Source: Nocardioides agri
GTDB taxonomy: Bacteria > Actinomycetota > Actinomycetes > Propionibacteriales > Nocardioidaceae
Assembly: GCF_013778305.1 (NCBI RefSeq)
Contig: NZ_JACEIC010000002.1
Location: 1,491,708-1,555,707 of the forward strand
DNA length: 64,000 nucleotides
Direction: 5' to 3'
The stretch's first letter is position 1; every line of letters begins with the position of its first letter. Below, piece by piece: positions 9,329 to 18,800 of this stretch. A program made the translations under genes and the position numbers. The notes below the pieces were generated by a model. The model was not told the DNA's origin and made no database searches. It saw nothing but the letters and a program-made list of their open reading frames with translations.

Positions 9329-10200
9329 GGCCGCAGCATCTGGTCGAGCGCCTGCCGGACCCGGTCGGCGTCCTCGCGGTACTTCACCAGCGCGCCCAGC
9401 GTCGCCGACGCGGCCGCGAGGTCGATCTCGGCGGTGCCGAGGTAGGTGAGGGCGCGGGCCCAGTCGAGGGTCTCGGCCACCCCCGGCGGCTTCTGCAGGT
9501 CGCCGCGGTCGCGCAGCCCCTGCACCACGCCGACCACCTGGCGGGCCAGCGCCTCGGAGACCTCGGGCGCGCGGGACCGGACGATCGCCACCTCGCGCTC
9601 GAGGCCGGGGTGGTCGATCCAGTGGTAGAGGCAGCGCCGCTTGAGCGCGTCGTGCAGCTCGCGGGTGCGGTTGGAGGTGAGCACGACGACCGGCGGCGTC
9701 GCCGCGCGCACCGTGCCGAGCTCGGGGATCGACACCTGGTAGGTGGAGAGCACCTCGAGCAGGAACGCCTCGAACTCGTCGTCGGCCCGGTCGACCTCGT
9801 CGACCAGCAGCACGGCCGGGCTCTCCTGCAGCGCCTGCAGCACGGGCCGGGCGAGCAGGAAGCGCGCGTCGTACAGGCTCTTCTCGGCCTCCTCGACGCT
9901 CCGGTCGCCACCGGCCGCCTCGAGGGCGCGCAGGTGCAGGATCTGGCGCGGGAAGTCCCAGTCGTAGAGCGCCTGCGTGGCGTCGATGCCCTCGTAGCAC
10001 TGGAGGCGCACCAGCGGCAGGCCCAGCGACTCCGCGATCGCCTCGGCCAGCGCGGTCTTGCCGGTGCCCGGCTCGCCCTCGAGCAGCAGGGGCCGTTGCA
10101 TCCGCAGCGCCAGGTAGGTCACCGTCGCCAGCGCGTCGTCGCTCAGGTAGCCGGTGGCACCGAGGTGCTCGGCGACGGCGGCGGGACTCTCGAGGACCAT
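9325..10200 (-). CDS. coxD: CoxD-like MoxR AAA+ ATPase
   Basis: This 291-residue AAA+ protein has Walker A GEPGTGKT at about residues 41-48, Walker B LLVDEVDRAD near residue 130, and sensor 1 VVLTSNRTREL near residue 165. The family remodels or unfolds target proteins. In cox clusters CoxD is a chaperone for active-site assembly. It is the first gene of the minus-strand maturation run, with its promoter presumably just upstream of 10200. It is coupled to coxE through ATGA. No distinct promoter could be read in the upstream pseudogene region. Confidence 0.93.
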   Translation of the reverse strand: MVLESPAAVAEHLGATGYLSDDALATVTYLALRMQRPLLLEGEPGTGKTALAEAIAESLGLPLVRLQCYEGIDATQALYDWDFPRQILHLRALEAAGGDRSVEEAEKSLYDARFLLARPVLQALQESPAVLLVDEVDRADDEFEAFLLEVLSTYQVSIPELGTVRAATPPVVVLTSNRTRELHDALKRRCLYHWIDHPGLEREVAIVRSRAPEVSEALARQVVGVVQGLRDRGDLQKPPGVAETLDWARALTYLGTAEIDLAAASATLGALVKYREDADRVRQALDQMLRP

Positions 10201-10209
10201 GCTTCCAGG

Positions 10210-10549
10210 CTACTCAGCGGGGTGTTGGCGCGCGGTTGGTCGGCGCACGGTGTACGCCGCGACCACGGGTGCTGGCCGCCGGAGACGTGCTGCCAGGCGC
10301 GCACTCTCAAGTGCGGGTGCCGACGACCAGACCTGGTCGATGTAGCCGGCGCCGAGCGTGCTCGACCCCGCGGCCCGGGGCAGCATGCCACCACCGCCCA
10401 CCGCCCACCGCCCGGCGCCAGGCGTCGAGACCGCGGTCGCGGTCGATGTTGAAGGTGCCGACCCGGAGGCGGTCGGGATGCTCGGCCGCCGCTGGCGCGG
10501 TCGGCGCGACCAGAGCGGCCAGCAGGCAGAGGAGCGCGACCTGCTTCAC
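10210..10549 (-). pseudogene. Remnant of an exported endonuclease/exonuclease/phosphatase-family protein
   Basis: Reading leftward from a GTG at 10549, one frame encodes a signal peptide (VKQVALLCLLAALVAPTAP) and then LRVGTFNIDRD, the hallmark first strand of the EEP nuclease/phosphatase fold. The family normally continues for over 200 residues. Here that frame soon turns into low-complexity sequence. A second minus frame (about 10390-10210) gives GAGYIDQVW and ends in VVAAYTVRRPTARQHP, resembling the C-terminal end of the same fold. The middle is missing. I infer an internal deletion plus frameshift. It fills the otherwise empty 400 bp between coxD and the DUF3253 gene. Confidence 0.6.
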
Positions 10550-10598
10550 GGTCGGCCGGTACCCGTCGGCGGTTGGCACGCCGGGCCAGACTGGCGAG

Positions 10599-10847
10599 GT
10601 GGGTGCTGTCGACGCTCGGCTGCAGCAGGCGATCCTCGACCTGCTCGACCAGCGGCGCCCGGGCGCGACGATCTGCCCGTCCGACGCGGCGCGCGCCGTG
10701 GCGCCCGACGACTGGAGGCCGCTGATGGACGCGGCTCGCGACGCGGCGCAGCGGCTCGTCGACGCCGGCGAGGTCGACGTGACGCAGGGCGGCCAGGTCG
10801 TCGACCTGGCCTCGGCACGCGGGCCGGTGCGGATCAGGCGTCGTTGA
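10599..10847 (+). CDS. DUF3253 family protein
   Basis: This 82-residue protein has the body LQQAILDLLDQRRPGATICPSDAARAVAPDDWRPLM, followed by a winged-helix-like C-terminus (AAQRLVDAGEVDVTQGGQVVDL). This matches the small DUF3253 family, whose members have no proven function and are predicted to fold as a DNA-binding-like wing. A GTG start at 10599 places the conserved part near the N-terminus. The 3' end overlaps the convergent MobA-like gene by 14 bp. It stands alone on the plus strand among minus-strand genes. Confidence 0.75.
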   Translation: MGAVDARLQQAILDLLDQRRPGATICPSDAARAVAPDDWRPLMDAARDAAQRLVDAGEVDVTQGGQVVDLASARGPVRIRRR

Positions 10848-11409
10848 CGGGCGAGACGGTGTCCTGGTCGAGGCCCGTCGCCAGGTCTCCGCACTCGACG
10901 AGCTCGGGGTCGTGGGTCTCGAGGTAGGCGCGGGCGCCCTCGTCGCCGCTCGCCTCCGCGACGATCCCGGCCCAGTGCGCGCGGCCGAGGAGGACCGGGT
11001 GGCCGGGTCGGCCGTCGTACGTCGCGCGCCGGAGCGTCCGCTCGTCGGCGCCGTCGCTGAGCACCCGTCGGACCACCTCGGCCGTGACGTCGGGCAGGTC
11101 CACCAGGGTCACGACGACGGCGTCCGCGTCACCGGCCGCGGCGGCCCGCAGCCCGGCGCGCAGCGAGGCCGACATGCCGGCGTCCCAGTCGGCGGCGACG
11201 ACCGCCGCCGCGCCGGTGCCGACCAGCAGCTCGAGCGCCTGCTCGGCGGCGGCGCCCAGCACGACCTCGACGCGGTCGCAGCCGCCGTCGCGGAGCACGT
11301 CGATCGCGCGCACCAGCCACGACCTTCCCGCGTCGTCGTGGACCAGCGCCTTGGGCTGCCCCATCCGGCGCCCGGCGCCGGCCGCGAGCAGCAGCGCGTG
11401 CACCGTCAC
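10834..11409 (-). CDS. mocA: MobA/MocA-like molybdenum cofactor nucleotidyltransferase
   Basis: This 191-residue nucleotidyltransferase begins VTVHALLLAAGAGRRMGQPKALV, the LAAGxxxRMGxxKxL signature for CTP/GTP binding and transfer to molybdopterin. DLPDVTAEVV holds the metal-binding aspartates, and GRPGHPVLLGR is the typical substrate loop. The MobA/MocA group makes the cytosine or guanine dinucleotide form of the cofactor. CoxL-type hydroxylases need the cytosine form, so MocA is the better guess. The GTG start overlaps the anti-sigma gene (GTGA). It thus appears cotranscribed with a sigma/anti-sigma pair rather than with the cox genes 600 bp away. Confidence 0.87.
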   Translation of the reverse strand: MTVHALLLAAGAGRRMGQPKALVHDDAGRSWLVRAIDVLRDGGCDRVEVVLGAAAEQALELLVGTGAAAVVAADWDAGMSASLRAGLRAAAAGDADAVVVTLVDLPDVTAEVVRRVLSDGADERTLRRATYDGRPGHPVLLGRAHWAGIVAEASGDEGARAYLETHDPELVECGDLATGLDQDTVSPVNDA

Positions 11410-12023
11410 CCGAAGGCCTGCTCGTAGACCGCCGCGAGCTCGGGGCTGTAGGGCGCCGAGAAGCCGCACAGCGTCACGTGGCCGCCGACGGCCGAGACCA
11501 GGTAGCGGCCGCCGACCTCGAAGGCGACGCCGGACGCCACCCGCTGCATCTGCTCGCTGGGCGCGTCCAGCACGACGGAGGTCGCGGGACCGCCGGCGTA
11601 CCAGGTCGTCGGCTCGAGGACCACGGTGTCCCCCTCGATCGAGGTGACCGTGCCGTCGAAGGCGACCTGCGCCTGTGCGAGGGCCTCGGGGGTCGGGACC
11701 ATGCACTTGCCGCTGCCGGCGGTGTCGGACACCGCGAGCTCGACGGAGGCGGGCTCGGTCGCGACGGGGTCGGACGTCGGGTCGTCGCCCGTCAGCGCGC
11801 GCACGCCGAAGAACCCTGCGCCGGCGATCACCAGCACGGCGGCGGCCGCCACGACCCAGGTGAGGCGGCTGCGTTCGCGGGTGCCGGTCTCACGGTTCTC
11901 GGTGGTCAGCTCGGTGCTCATGACGTCCTCCACGAGTCGGGCGACCCCGGCCGGGTCGCCTGGCGGGAGGGTGGACGCCGGGTCGGCGGCGCTCATCCGC
12001 TGACGCAGCTCGTCGTCGTTCAC
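11406..12023 (-). CDS. Membrane-bound anti-sigma factor candidate
   Basis: This 205-residue protein has a cytoplasmic N-terminus of about 52 residues, one transmembrane helix (LTWVVAAAAVLVIAGAGFF, about residues 53-72), and an extracytoplasmic domain containing CMVPTPEALAQAQVAFDGTV and GRYLVSAVGGHVTLCGFS. Its GTG overlaps the sigma-factor stop (GTGA), the classic arrangement for a sigma/anti-sigma pair. There is no clear zinc-binding HxxxCxxC anti-sigma motif in the N-terminal part. The role is therefore inferred from context and topology. The two cysteines of the outer domain could form a disulfide. Confidence 0.72.
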   Translation of the reverse strand: MNDDELRQRMSAADPASTLPPGDPAGVARLVEDVMSTELTTENRETGTRERSRLTWVVAAAAVLVIAGAGFFGVRALTGDDPTSDPVATEPASVELAVSDTAGSGKCMVPTPEALAQAQVAFDGTVTSIEGDTVVLEPTTWYAGGPATSVVLDAPSEQMQRVASGVAFEVGGRYLVSAVGGHVTLCGFSAPYSPELAAVYEQAFG

Positions 12024-12544
12024 GACGTCCTCCCTTCCCTCGACCCCTCATGTCCGGACACGCGCTGAACCTTTCGCAGCTCGATGCGCAGCTTCTCGCG
12101 AGCCCGGTGGAGGCGGATGCTGGCGGCGTTGCCGGTGATCCCGAGCACGGTGGCGATCTCCGCCGGCGTCAGCTGCTCCCAGGCCCACAGCCGCAGCAGC
12201 TCGGCGTCCTCGGCGCGCATCCGGCCCAGCGCCACCCCGAGGTCCGGATCGTCCGCCGGCTCTCGCGCGGGTGCCCGCGGCTCGAGGGCGGCCACCTTCG
12301 CTGCCACGCGGCGCTGCCGCCGCGCCGCGCGCTCGGCGTTGCGCAGGCAGTTGGCGGCGACGCCGTACGCCCACGGCAGCGGCTCCTCCGGCAGGTCGTC
12401 GACCCGTCGCCAGCAGACCAGCAGGGTCTCGGCCAGCACGTCCTCGGCCGTGTCCGGGTCGGTACGACGTACGAGGTAGCGCCGCAGGGGCTCGACCAGC
12501 CCGGGCGCCACCCGCTCGAAGCGCTCGCGTCGGCTCTCGTCCAC
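12020..12544 (-). CDS. ECF-type RNA polymerase sigma factor
   Basis: This 174-residue sigma-70 family protein has region 2 at about residues 10-80 (YLVRRTDPDTAEDVLAETLLVCWRRVDDLPEEPLPWAYGVA) and region 4 at about residues 112-160 (LRLWAWEQLTPAEIATVLGITGNAASIRLHRAREKLR). Only these two regions are present, as in extracytoplasmic-function sigmas. It is the first gene of a three-gene coupled operon with the membrane anti-sigma candidate and the MobA-like enzyme. It starts at a GTG. Its targets are unknown; the operon structure suggests a link to molybdenum cofactor supply. Confidence 0.88.
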   Translation of the reverse strand: MDESRRERFERVAPGLVEPLRRYLVRRTDPDTAEDVLAETLLVCWRRVDDLPEEPLPWAYGVAANCLRNAERAARRQRRVAAKVAALEPRAPAREPADDPDLGVALGRMRAEDAELLRLWAWEQLTPAEIATVLGITGNAASIRLHRAREKLRIELRKVQRVSGHEGSREGRTS

Positions 12545-12610
12545 GGGGCCACTGTGCCCGACGCGCGTCGATCACGAACGCGCGGCCACCGCCGGGCCCA
12601 CCGAGTCGTC

Positions 12611-12716
12611 GTCGAGTTGGGCCCCCGTCACTCGTGAGTTGGGCCTCGATCGCGCATAAGGCCCAACTCGACCGTGACGCGGGGGCAACTCAACGGTGAG
12701 GAGCGCCCAACTCGAC
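12611..12716. repeat. Nested intergenic palindrome
   Basis: Three stems are nested in 106 nt. The outer arms GTCGAGTTGGGC (12611-12622) and GCCCAACTCGAC (12705-12716) match perfectly. The middle arms GCCCCCGTCAC (12621-12631) and GTGACGCGGGGGC (12674-12686) match except for two extra bases. The inner arms GAGTTGGGCCT (12636-12646) and AGGCCCAACTC (12659-12669) are perfect with a 12-nt loop. The element lies between the start of the sigma operon and the 3' end of groEL. It may be a REP-like repeat or a structured transcript end. Confidence 0.75.
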
Positions 12717-12723
12717 GAAATGG

Positions 12724-12763
12724 CCGAACGGCCCCGGTCCGCGAGGGACCAGGGCCGTTCGGT
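12724..12763 (-). terminator. Hairpin terminator after groEL
   Basis: Arms CCGAACGGCCC and GGGCCGTTCGG form an 11-bp stem, extended inward by GGTCC/GGACC around a GCGA-like loop. It lies about 40 bp beyond the groEL stop codon on the minus strand. There is no U-tract, which is usual for actinobacterial terminators. Confidence 0.75.
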
Positions 12764-12800
12764 GTTGCTCGTGATGCTGTGCCGCGAGGAGCGGTCGGAC

Positions 12801-14585
<1,785 letters not shown>

Positions 14586-14591
14586 TCATGT

Positions 14592-14618
14592 TTAGCACTC
14601 GACCCCGGCGAGTGCAAG
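14592..14618 (-). promoter_or_regulatory. CIRCE operator 2 upstream of groEL
   Basis: TTAGCACTC, nine bases, GAGTGCAAG. The left half matches the CIRCE consensus exactly and the right half matches in 7 of 9 positions. The centre lies 35 bp from the first CIRCE centre, giving a tandem HrcA-binding arrangement. Confidence 0.8.
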
Positions 14619-14638
14619 GAGAGGGCGGCCCCCGGAGC

Positions 14639-15505
14639 TCAGTCGCGGCGGCGGACCCGGGCGGCGACGGCGTCGGCGAACGGCTCGGCGTTCGCCGACA
14701 GCACGTCGAGGTAGAGGCCCGGCTCGGTGAGCTCCACCTCGCTGACCACCAGCCGGCCGCGGTGGCGCATCATGTCGACCCGCGCGTAGGCGAGCTCGCC
14801 ACCGAGCACGTCGACGACGGTCGCGACGGCCTCGGTCGCCAGCTGCGCCGCCTCGGCGTCGAGCGGCACCGGCCGCGAGCTCCCGCCGTACATCTCGTGC
14901 ACGCGGATGTCGGTCGCGCTCGGGAGCTTGTCGACCTGGCTGACCGCGTGGCCGCCGAGCACGAACACCGAGGTCTCGCCGTCGTGGTGGATCGACTCCA
15001 TCAGCGGCTGCACGATCCACGGACCGCGGCCGTCCTCACGCGGCTCCCACCCGGCGGCGTCGGAGACCACGTCGAGGCCGCGGCCGCCGGCGGCGACCCG
15101 CGGCTTGACGACGGCGACCGGGTGCCGCGCGGCGAGGCGGCGTACGTCGTCAGGGGTGTCGGCAGACATGGTCGGCACGACCGGCAGGCCAGCGTCCTGC
15201 AGGTCGAGGAGGTAGCGCTTGTCGGTGTTCCAGCGGAACACCTCCGCGCCGTTGAGCACCCGCGGCCCCAGCCCTGCCGCCCATTCGAGGAACTCGCCGA
15301 CCCGGGTGTCGTAGTCCCAGGTCGAGCGCACCGCGATCAGGTCGGCGGCCGTCCAGTCGACCGACTCGTCGTCCCACACGACCCAGCGCGCGGCCAGCCC
15401 TCGGTCCGCGAGCGCGGCATCCAGCGCCTCGTGCCCGGGCTCCCCGTCGCGGAACCACGCACACGTGGCCAGCAGCACCACCGGCCGCTCGGGGCTCTGA
15501 TCCAT
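14639..15505 (-). CDS. ATP-grasp domain enzyme (DcsG-like)
   Basis: This 288-residue protein resembles the ATP-grasp family that includes the cycloserine synthetase DcsG. Visible features are VVLLATCAW at the N-terminus, DLIAVRSTWDYDTRVGEFLEW (about 55-75), NTDKRYLLDLQDAGLPVVPT, the lysine-bearing [15 protein letters not shown] near residue 135, and the metal-binding VVSEVELTEPGLYLDV near residue 255. Such enzymes form amide or peptide-like bonds with ATP. No cycloserine pathway partners are nearby, so the substrate is unknown. It is a single gene between groEL and the LacI gene. Confidence 0.82.
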   Translation of the reverse strand: MDQSPERPVVLLATCAWFRDGEPGHEALDAALADRGLAARWVVWDDESVDWTAADLIAVRSTWDYDTRVGEFLEWAAGLGPRVLNGAEVFRWNTDKRYLLDLQDAGLPVVPTMSADTPDDVRRLAARHPVAVVKPRVAAGGRGLDVVSDAAGWEPREDGRGPWIVQPLMESIHHDGETSVFVLGGHAVSQVDKLPSATDIRVHEMYGGSSRPVPLDAEAAQLATEAVATVVDVLGGELAYARVDMMRHRGRLVVSEVELTEPGLYLDVLSANAEPFADAVAARVRRRD

Positions 15506-15546
15506 GCGCGCACCCTAGCGAGAGGGCCCGACTCACCGCTTGCGGT

Positions 15547-16566
15547 TCAGGAGGAGGCGCGTACGACGAGGCGGGTCGGCAGCATCCGACCCGGTCGCGG
15601 GGTGGTGGGATCGGCCATCGCGGCCAGCAGCATCGCGACCATCTCCCGCCCCATCTCCTCCGGAGACTGGTGGACGGTGGTCAACGGCGGGTGCGTGGAC
15701 GCCGCGATCGGTGCGTCCTCGAAGCCGACGACCGCGATGTCCTCGGGGACCTGCACGCCGGCGTCGTTGAGGGCGCGCAGCGCCCCGGCGGCCATCAGGT
15801 CGTTGGCGCAGAAGACCGCGTCGGGGGCCGGTGACCGCTCGAGGAGGGCGCGCATCGCGGACTCGCCGCTCGCCTGGCCGAAGTCGCCGTGAGCGACCAG
15901 CGCCTCGTCGACCGGCAGCCCGGCGGCCTCGAGCGCCGCGGCGTACCCCTCGTAGCGGGAGTGGCCCGCGACCATGTCGGGCGGGCCGGCGATGGTGGCG
16001 ATCCGGCGATGGCCGGACCCCACCAGGTGCTCCACCGCGAGGCGGGCGCCCTGGACGTTGTCGACGTCGACGAAGTCGGTCTCGAGGGCGGGGTTCGCCC
16101 GACCGCCCACCACGACCGGGAGACCGTGCTCGCGGATCCGCCCGGGCAGCTGGTCGTCGTCGTGCAGCGAGAGCAGCAGGACGCCGTCGACGTGCTGCCG
16201 GGTGAGGAACTCGTCGAGCGTGCCACGCCGCTCGGACGCCTGTGCGAGGAGCAGCACCAGCTGGCGGCCGGCGGCGCCGAGCGCGGCCCCGATGCCGCGG
16301 ACGATGCCGGCGAAGAACGGCTCGCCGAACACCCGCTCCTCCGACTCGGCGATCACGAGGGCGACCGCGTCGGTGCGCTGGGTCTTCAGGGCCCGGGCGG
16401 CCCGGTTGGGCACGTAGCCGAGCTCGGCGATCGCGCGCTCGACGGCCTCGCGCGCCTGCTCGGAGACCTTGGCCTGGCCGTTGATCACGCGGCTGGCGGT
16501 GCCGCGCCCGACACCGGCACGCGCGGCGACCTCGTTGAGGGTCGGGCGGGGCTGGGGCGCGATCAT
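15547..16566 (-). CDS. LacI family transcriptional regulator
   Basis: This 339-residue repressor begins with a LacI helix-turn-helix (TLNEVAARAGVGRGTASRVINGQAKVSEQAREAVERAI, residues about 9-46) and the hinge helix YVPNRAARALKTQ. A periplasmic-binding-protein-like effector domain follows (DAVALVIAESEERVFGEPFFAGIVRGI onward). The ATG chosen places the HTH at the usual distance from the N-terminus. Two operator-like palindromes lie in the 322 bp upstream, so autoregulation is likely. No sugar genes adjoin it. The regulated sugar pathway must lie elsewhere. Confidence 0.93.
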   Translation of the reverse strand: MIAPQPRPTLNEVAARAGVGRGTASRVINGQAKVSEQAREAVERAIAELGYVPNRAARALKTQRTDAVALVIAESEERVFGEPFFAGIVRGIGAALGAAGRQLVLLLAQASERRGTLDEFLTRQHVDGVLLLSLHDDDQLPGRIREHGLPVVVGGRANPALETDFVDVDNVQGARLAVEHLVGSGHRRIATIAGPPDMVAGHSRYEGYAAALEAAGLPVDEALVAHGDFGQASGESAMRALLERSPAPDAVFCANDLMAAGALRALNDAGVQVPEDIAVVGFEDAPIAASTHPPLTTVHQSPEEMGREMVAMLLAAMADPTTPRPGRMLPTRLVVRASS

Positions 16567-16681
16567 GGCGTCAGTATGCCGACGCTCGCCGTCCGCGGGA
16601 GCGCGAACGGCGAGCCCGGGAGGTCGAGGTATCCCCGGGCTCGCCGCGCGTCTGGGCCCACCGTCGAGCCGCCGCCCGCGG

Positions 16682-16759
16682 TGGGAGCTCCCCCACGTCG
16701 CATCGAGGCCATCGCGCGGTCCACCCCTCGGTGCAGTGTGGTCAGTGGGAGCGTTCCCA
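16682..16759. promoter_or_regulatory. Two LacI-type operator palindromes
   Basis: TGGGAGCTCCCCCA (16682-16695) and TGGGAGCGTTCCCA (16746-16759) both fit the TGGGAGCGCTCCCA type of operator bound by many actinobacterial LacI proteins. Their centres are 64 bp apart. They lie between the lacI start and the YCII operon. The remainder of the 322-bp gap (16567-16888) shows no gene. Confidence 0.65.
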
Positions 16760-16888
16760 CAGGCCAAGCCTGCTGCCCGCCGGAGCGGCTGTCAAGCACC
16801 TCCGGCAAACCTGCGCCACGGCCTGTCGATTTCACCGACCGCCGCCCGTCATCACGGTGTCAGACTCACCACACGAGGAGGAACCACC

Positions 16889-17257
16889 ATGACCACGTAC
16901 GTCGTCCTACTGCCCGGCGACGAGTCCGCCTGGGAGAACGCGACCGAGGAGCACCGCTCCGCGGTCTACGCCAAGCACGGCGAGTTCGCCCGTGTGCTCG
17001 CGGAGCGGGGGCACACGATCAGCGGGGGCGCGGAGCTCACCCACTCGCGCGAGGCGAAGGTCGTGCGGCGCTCGCCGTCCGGCATCACCGTCACGGACGG
17101 GCCGTACGCCGAGACCGTCGAGCAGCTCGGCGGGTTCTACGTCGTCGAGACCGACGACCTCGACGACCTGCTCGAGGTGTGCGCGATCCTGGCCGACGGC
17201 GACGGACCGGTGGAGGTGCGCACGGCCAAGGGCGGCGCGGACGGGCCCACGGCGTGA
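16889..17257 (+). CDS. YCII-related (DGPF-type) protein 1
   Basis: This 122-residue single-domain protein of the YCII/DGPF family has VVLLPGDESAWEN at the N-terminus, an HGEFARVLAERGHTISGGAEL stretch, and DGPYAETVEQLGGFYVVE, the characteristic DGPF-like motif. YCII proteins are ferredoxin-like folds with a conserved His/Asp pair and unclear catalytic roles. They are habitually encoded with ECF42-type sigma factors. A strong AGGAGG lies 6 nt before the ATG. It is the first gene of a three-gene coupled operon. Confidence 0.9.
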   Translation: MTTYVVLLPGDESAWENATEEHRSAVYAKHGEFARVLAERGHTISGGAELTHSREAKVVRRSPSGITVTDGPYAETVEQLGGFYVVETDDLDDLLEVCAILADGDGPVEVRTAKGGADGPTA

Positions 17258-17595
17258 GGTTCGTGCTGCTGATGGCCGAGGAGGACCACTACGCCCGGTG
17301 GGACGCGGCCGACGAGGCGGCGCGGCAGCGCGTCGTGGCCGACTTCGAGGCGTTCGACGCGGCCGTCGCCGAGCGCGGCTCGGTCGTCGGTGGCGAGGCG
17401 CTGGCGCGGCCCTCGGAGGCGCGCACGGTGCGGGCCGGCGCGGTGACCGCCGGACCGTTCGCCCAGACCGTCGAGCAGATCGGCGGGTTCTACGTGATCG
17501 ACGTCGACTCGATCGACGTCGCGGTGGAGCTCGCCGGCCTGCTGCCGCGCGCCTACACCGTCGAGGTCCGGCCCGTGCCCGAGGTCCCGATCTGA
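17254..17595 (+). CDS. YCII-related (DGPF-type) protein 2
   Basis: The 113-residue second YCII protein is about as similar to the first as expected of a diverged duplicate: FVLLMAEEDHYARWD, DFEAFDAAVAERGSVVGGEAL, and AGPFAQTVEQIGGFYVID. Its GTG start overlaps the preceding stop (GTGA). The stop codon overlaps the putative CTG start of the sigma factor gene. The acid/His residues of the first paralogue are only partly kept, so the two proteins may differ in function. Confidence 0.88.
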   Translation: MRFVLLMAEEDHYARWDAADEAARQRVVADFEAFDAAVAERGSVVGGEALARPSEARTVRAGAVTAGPFAQTVEQIGGFYVIDVDSIDVAVELAGLLPRAYTVEVRPVPEVPI

Positions 17596-18800
17596 GCCCC
17601 ATCGAGCAGCTGCTGCGCGAGGAGTGGGGCCGACTGCTGGCCCTGCTCGTCGCTCAGTACCGCCGCCTCGACCTGGCCGAGGACGGGCTGGCCGACGCGT
17701 TCGAGGCCGCGGCCCGCACCTGGACGGTGGCGCCCGCCAACCCGCCCGCCTGGCTGCTGACCGCGGCCCGGCGCCGGATCGTGGACCGGCTGCGGGCCGA
17801 GGCGGTCGCCGCGCGGAAGCTCCCGCTGCTCGCCGTCGAGGCGTCCCTGCAGGAGGAGGCGCAGGCGTTCATGGCCGACACCGATGAGCCCCTGGTCGAC
17901 GAGCGGCTGCGGCTGGTGCTGCTCTGCGCGCACCCGTCGCTGGCGCCGGAGTCGGCCGCCGCGCTGACCCTGCGTCTCGTGCTCGGCGTGCCGACGGAGG
18001 ACGTCGCGCGTCTCTTCCTCGTGCCGACGCCGACGATGGCGGCCCGGCTCACCCGCGCACGGAAGTCCCTCGCGGGCCGCTCCTTCGAGGTGCCGGCCGA
18101 CCTGGGGCCGAGGGTCGGCCTCGTGGCGGACGTCGCCTACCTCGCGTTCACGGCCGGCTACGCGCCCGGGTCCGGCCCCGACGTCGTGCGCGCCGAGCTG
18201 GCCGGCGAGGCGGTGCGGCTCGTGCGGGTGCTGCGCGCCGTGGTGCCCTACACCGAGGTCGAGCTCGAGGCGCTGCTCGCGCTGATGCTGCTCCAGCACT
18301 CGCGCCGCGACGCCCGGGTCGCCGACGGACGGCTGGTGCTGCTGCCCGACCAGGACCGGACGCGGTGGCGGACGGACGAGATCACCGAGGCGCTCGCCCT
18401 GCTCCGGCCGTGGCTGGACGCGCCGCCCTCGCCGTACCTGCTGCAGGCGCTCATCGCCGCGGAGCACGCCATCGCGCGCTCTGCCGAGGAGACCGCGTGG
18501 GACCGGATCGTGCTGCGCTACGCCGAGCTCGAGGAGCTCACCGGGTCACCGGTGGTGCGGCTCAACCGCGCGGTCGCGGTCGCGGAGGCGGCCGGACCGG
18601 CCGCGGGGCTGGCGGTGCTCGACGGGCTCGTCCTGCCCGGCCACCGGCTGCCGGCCACGCGCGCCGAGCTCCTGGCCCGGCTGGGCCGCGTCGAGGAGGC
18701 GGTCACGGCGTACGACGAGGCGATCGGCCGGTGCGCCAACCAGGCCGAGCGCGCCCACCTCGTCGAGCGGGTCAGCAGCCTCCGGCGACCGCCGGGATGA
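17592..18800 (+). CDS. ECF42-type sigma factor with C-terminal helical repeat domain
   Basis: This 402-residue sigma factor has regions 2 and 4 at about residues 1-170 (LREEWGRLLALLVAQYRRLDLAEDGLADAFEAAARTW; LRLVLGVPTEDVARLFLVPTPTMAARLTRARKSL). A long C-terminal extension follows with TPR-like helices (LLARLGRVEEAVTAYDEAIGRCANQAERAHL). This build and the two YCII partners are diagnostic of the ECF42 group, in which the C-terminal domain, not an anti-sigma factor, controls activity. No ATG, GTG or TTG gives the expected N-terminus. CTG at 17592, overlapping the previous TGA, gives LSPIEQLLREEW, matching the usual M-x-P-x-E-Q-L start. Confidence 0.9.
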   Translation: MSPIEQLLREEWGRLLALLVAQYRRLDLAEDGLADAFEAAARTWTVAPANPPAWLLTAARRRIVDRLRAEAVAARKLPLLAVEASLQEEAQAFMADTDEPLVDERLRLVLLCAHPSLAPESAAALTLRLVLGVPTEDVARLFLVPTPTMAARLTRARKSLAGRSFEVPADLGPRVGLVADVAYLAFTAGYAPGSGPDVVRAELAGEAVRLVRVLRAVVPYTEVELEALLALMLLQHSRRDARVADGRLVLLPDQDRTRWRTDEITEALALLRPWLDAPPSPYLLQALIAAEHAIARSAEETAWDRIVLRYAELEELTGSPVVRLNRAVAVAEAAGPAAGLAVLDGLVLPGHRLPATRAELLARLGRVEEAVTAYDEAIGRCANQAERAHLVERVSSLRRPPG

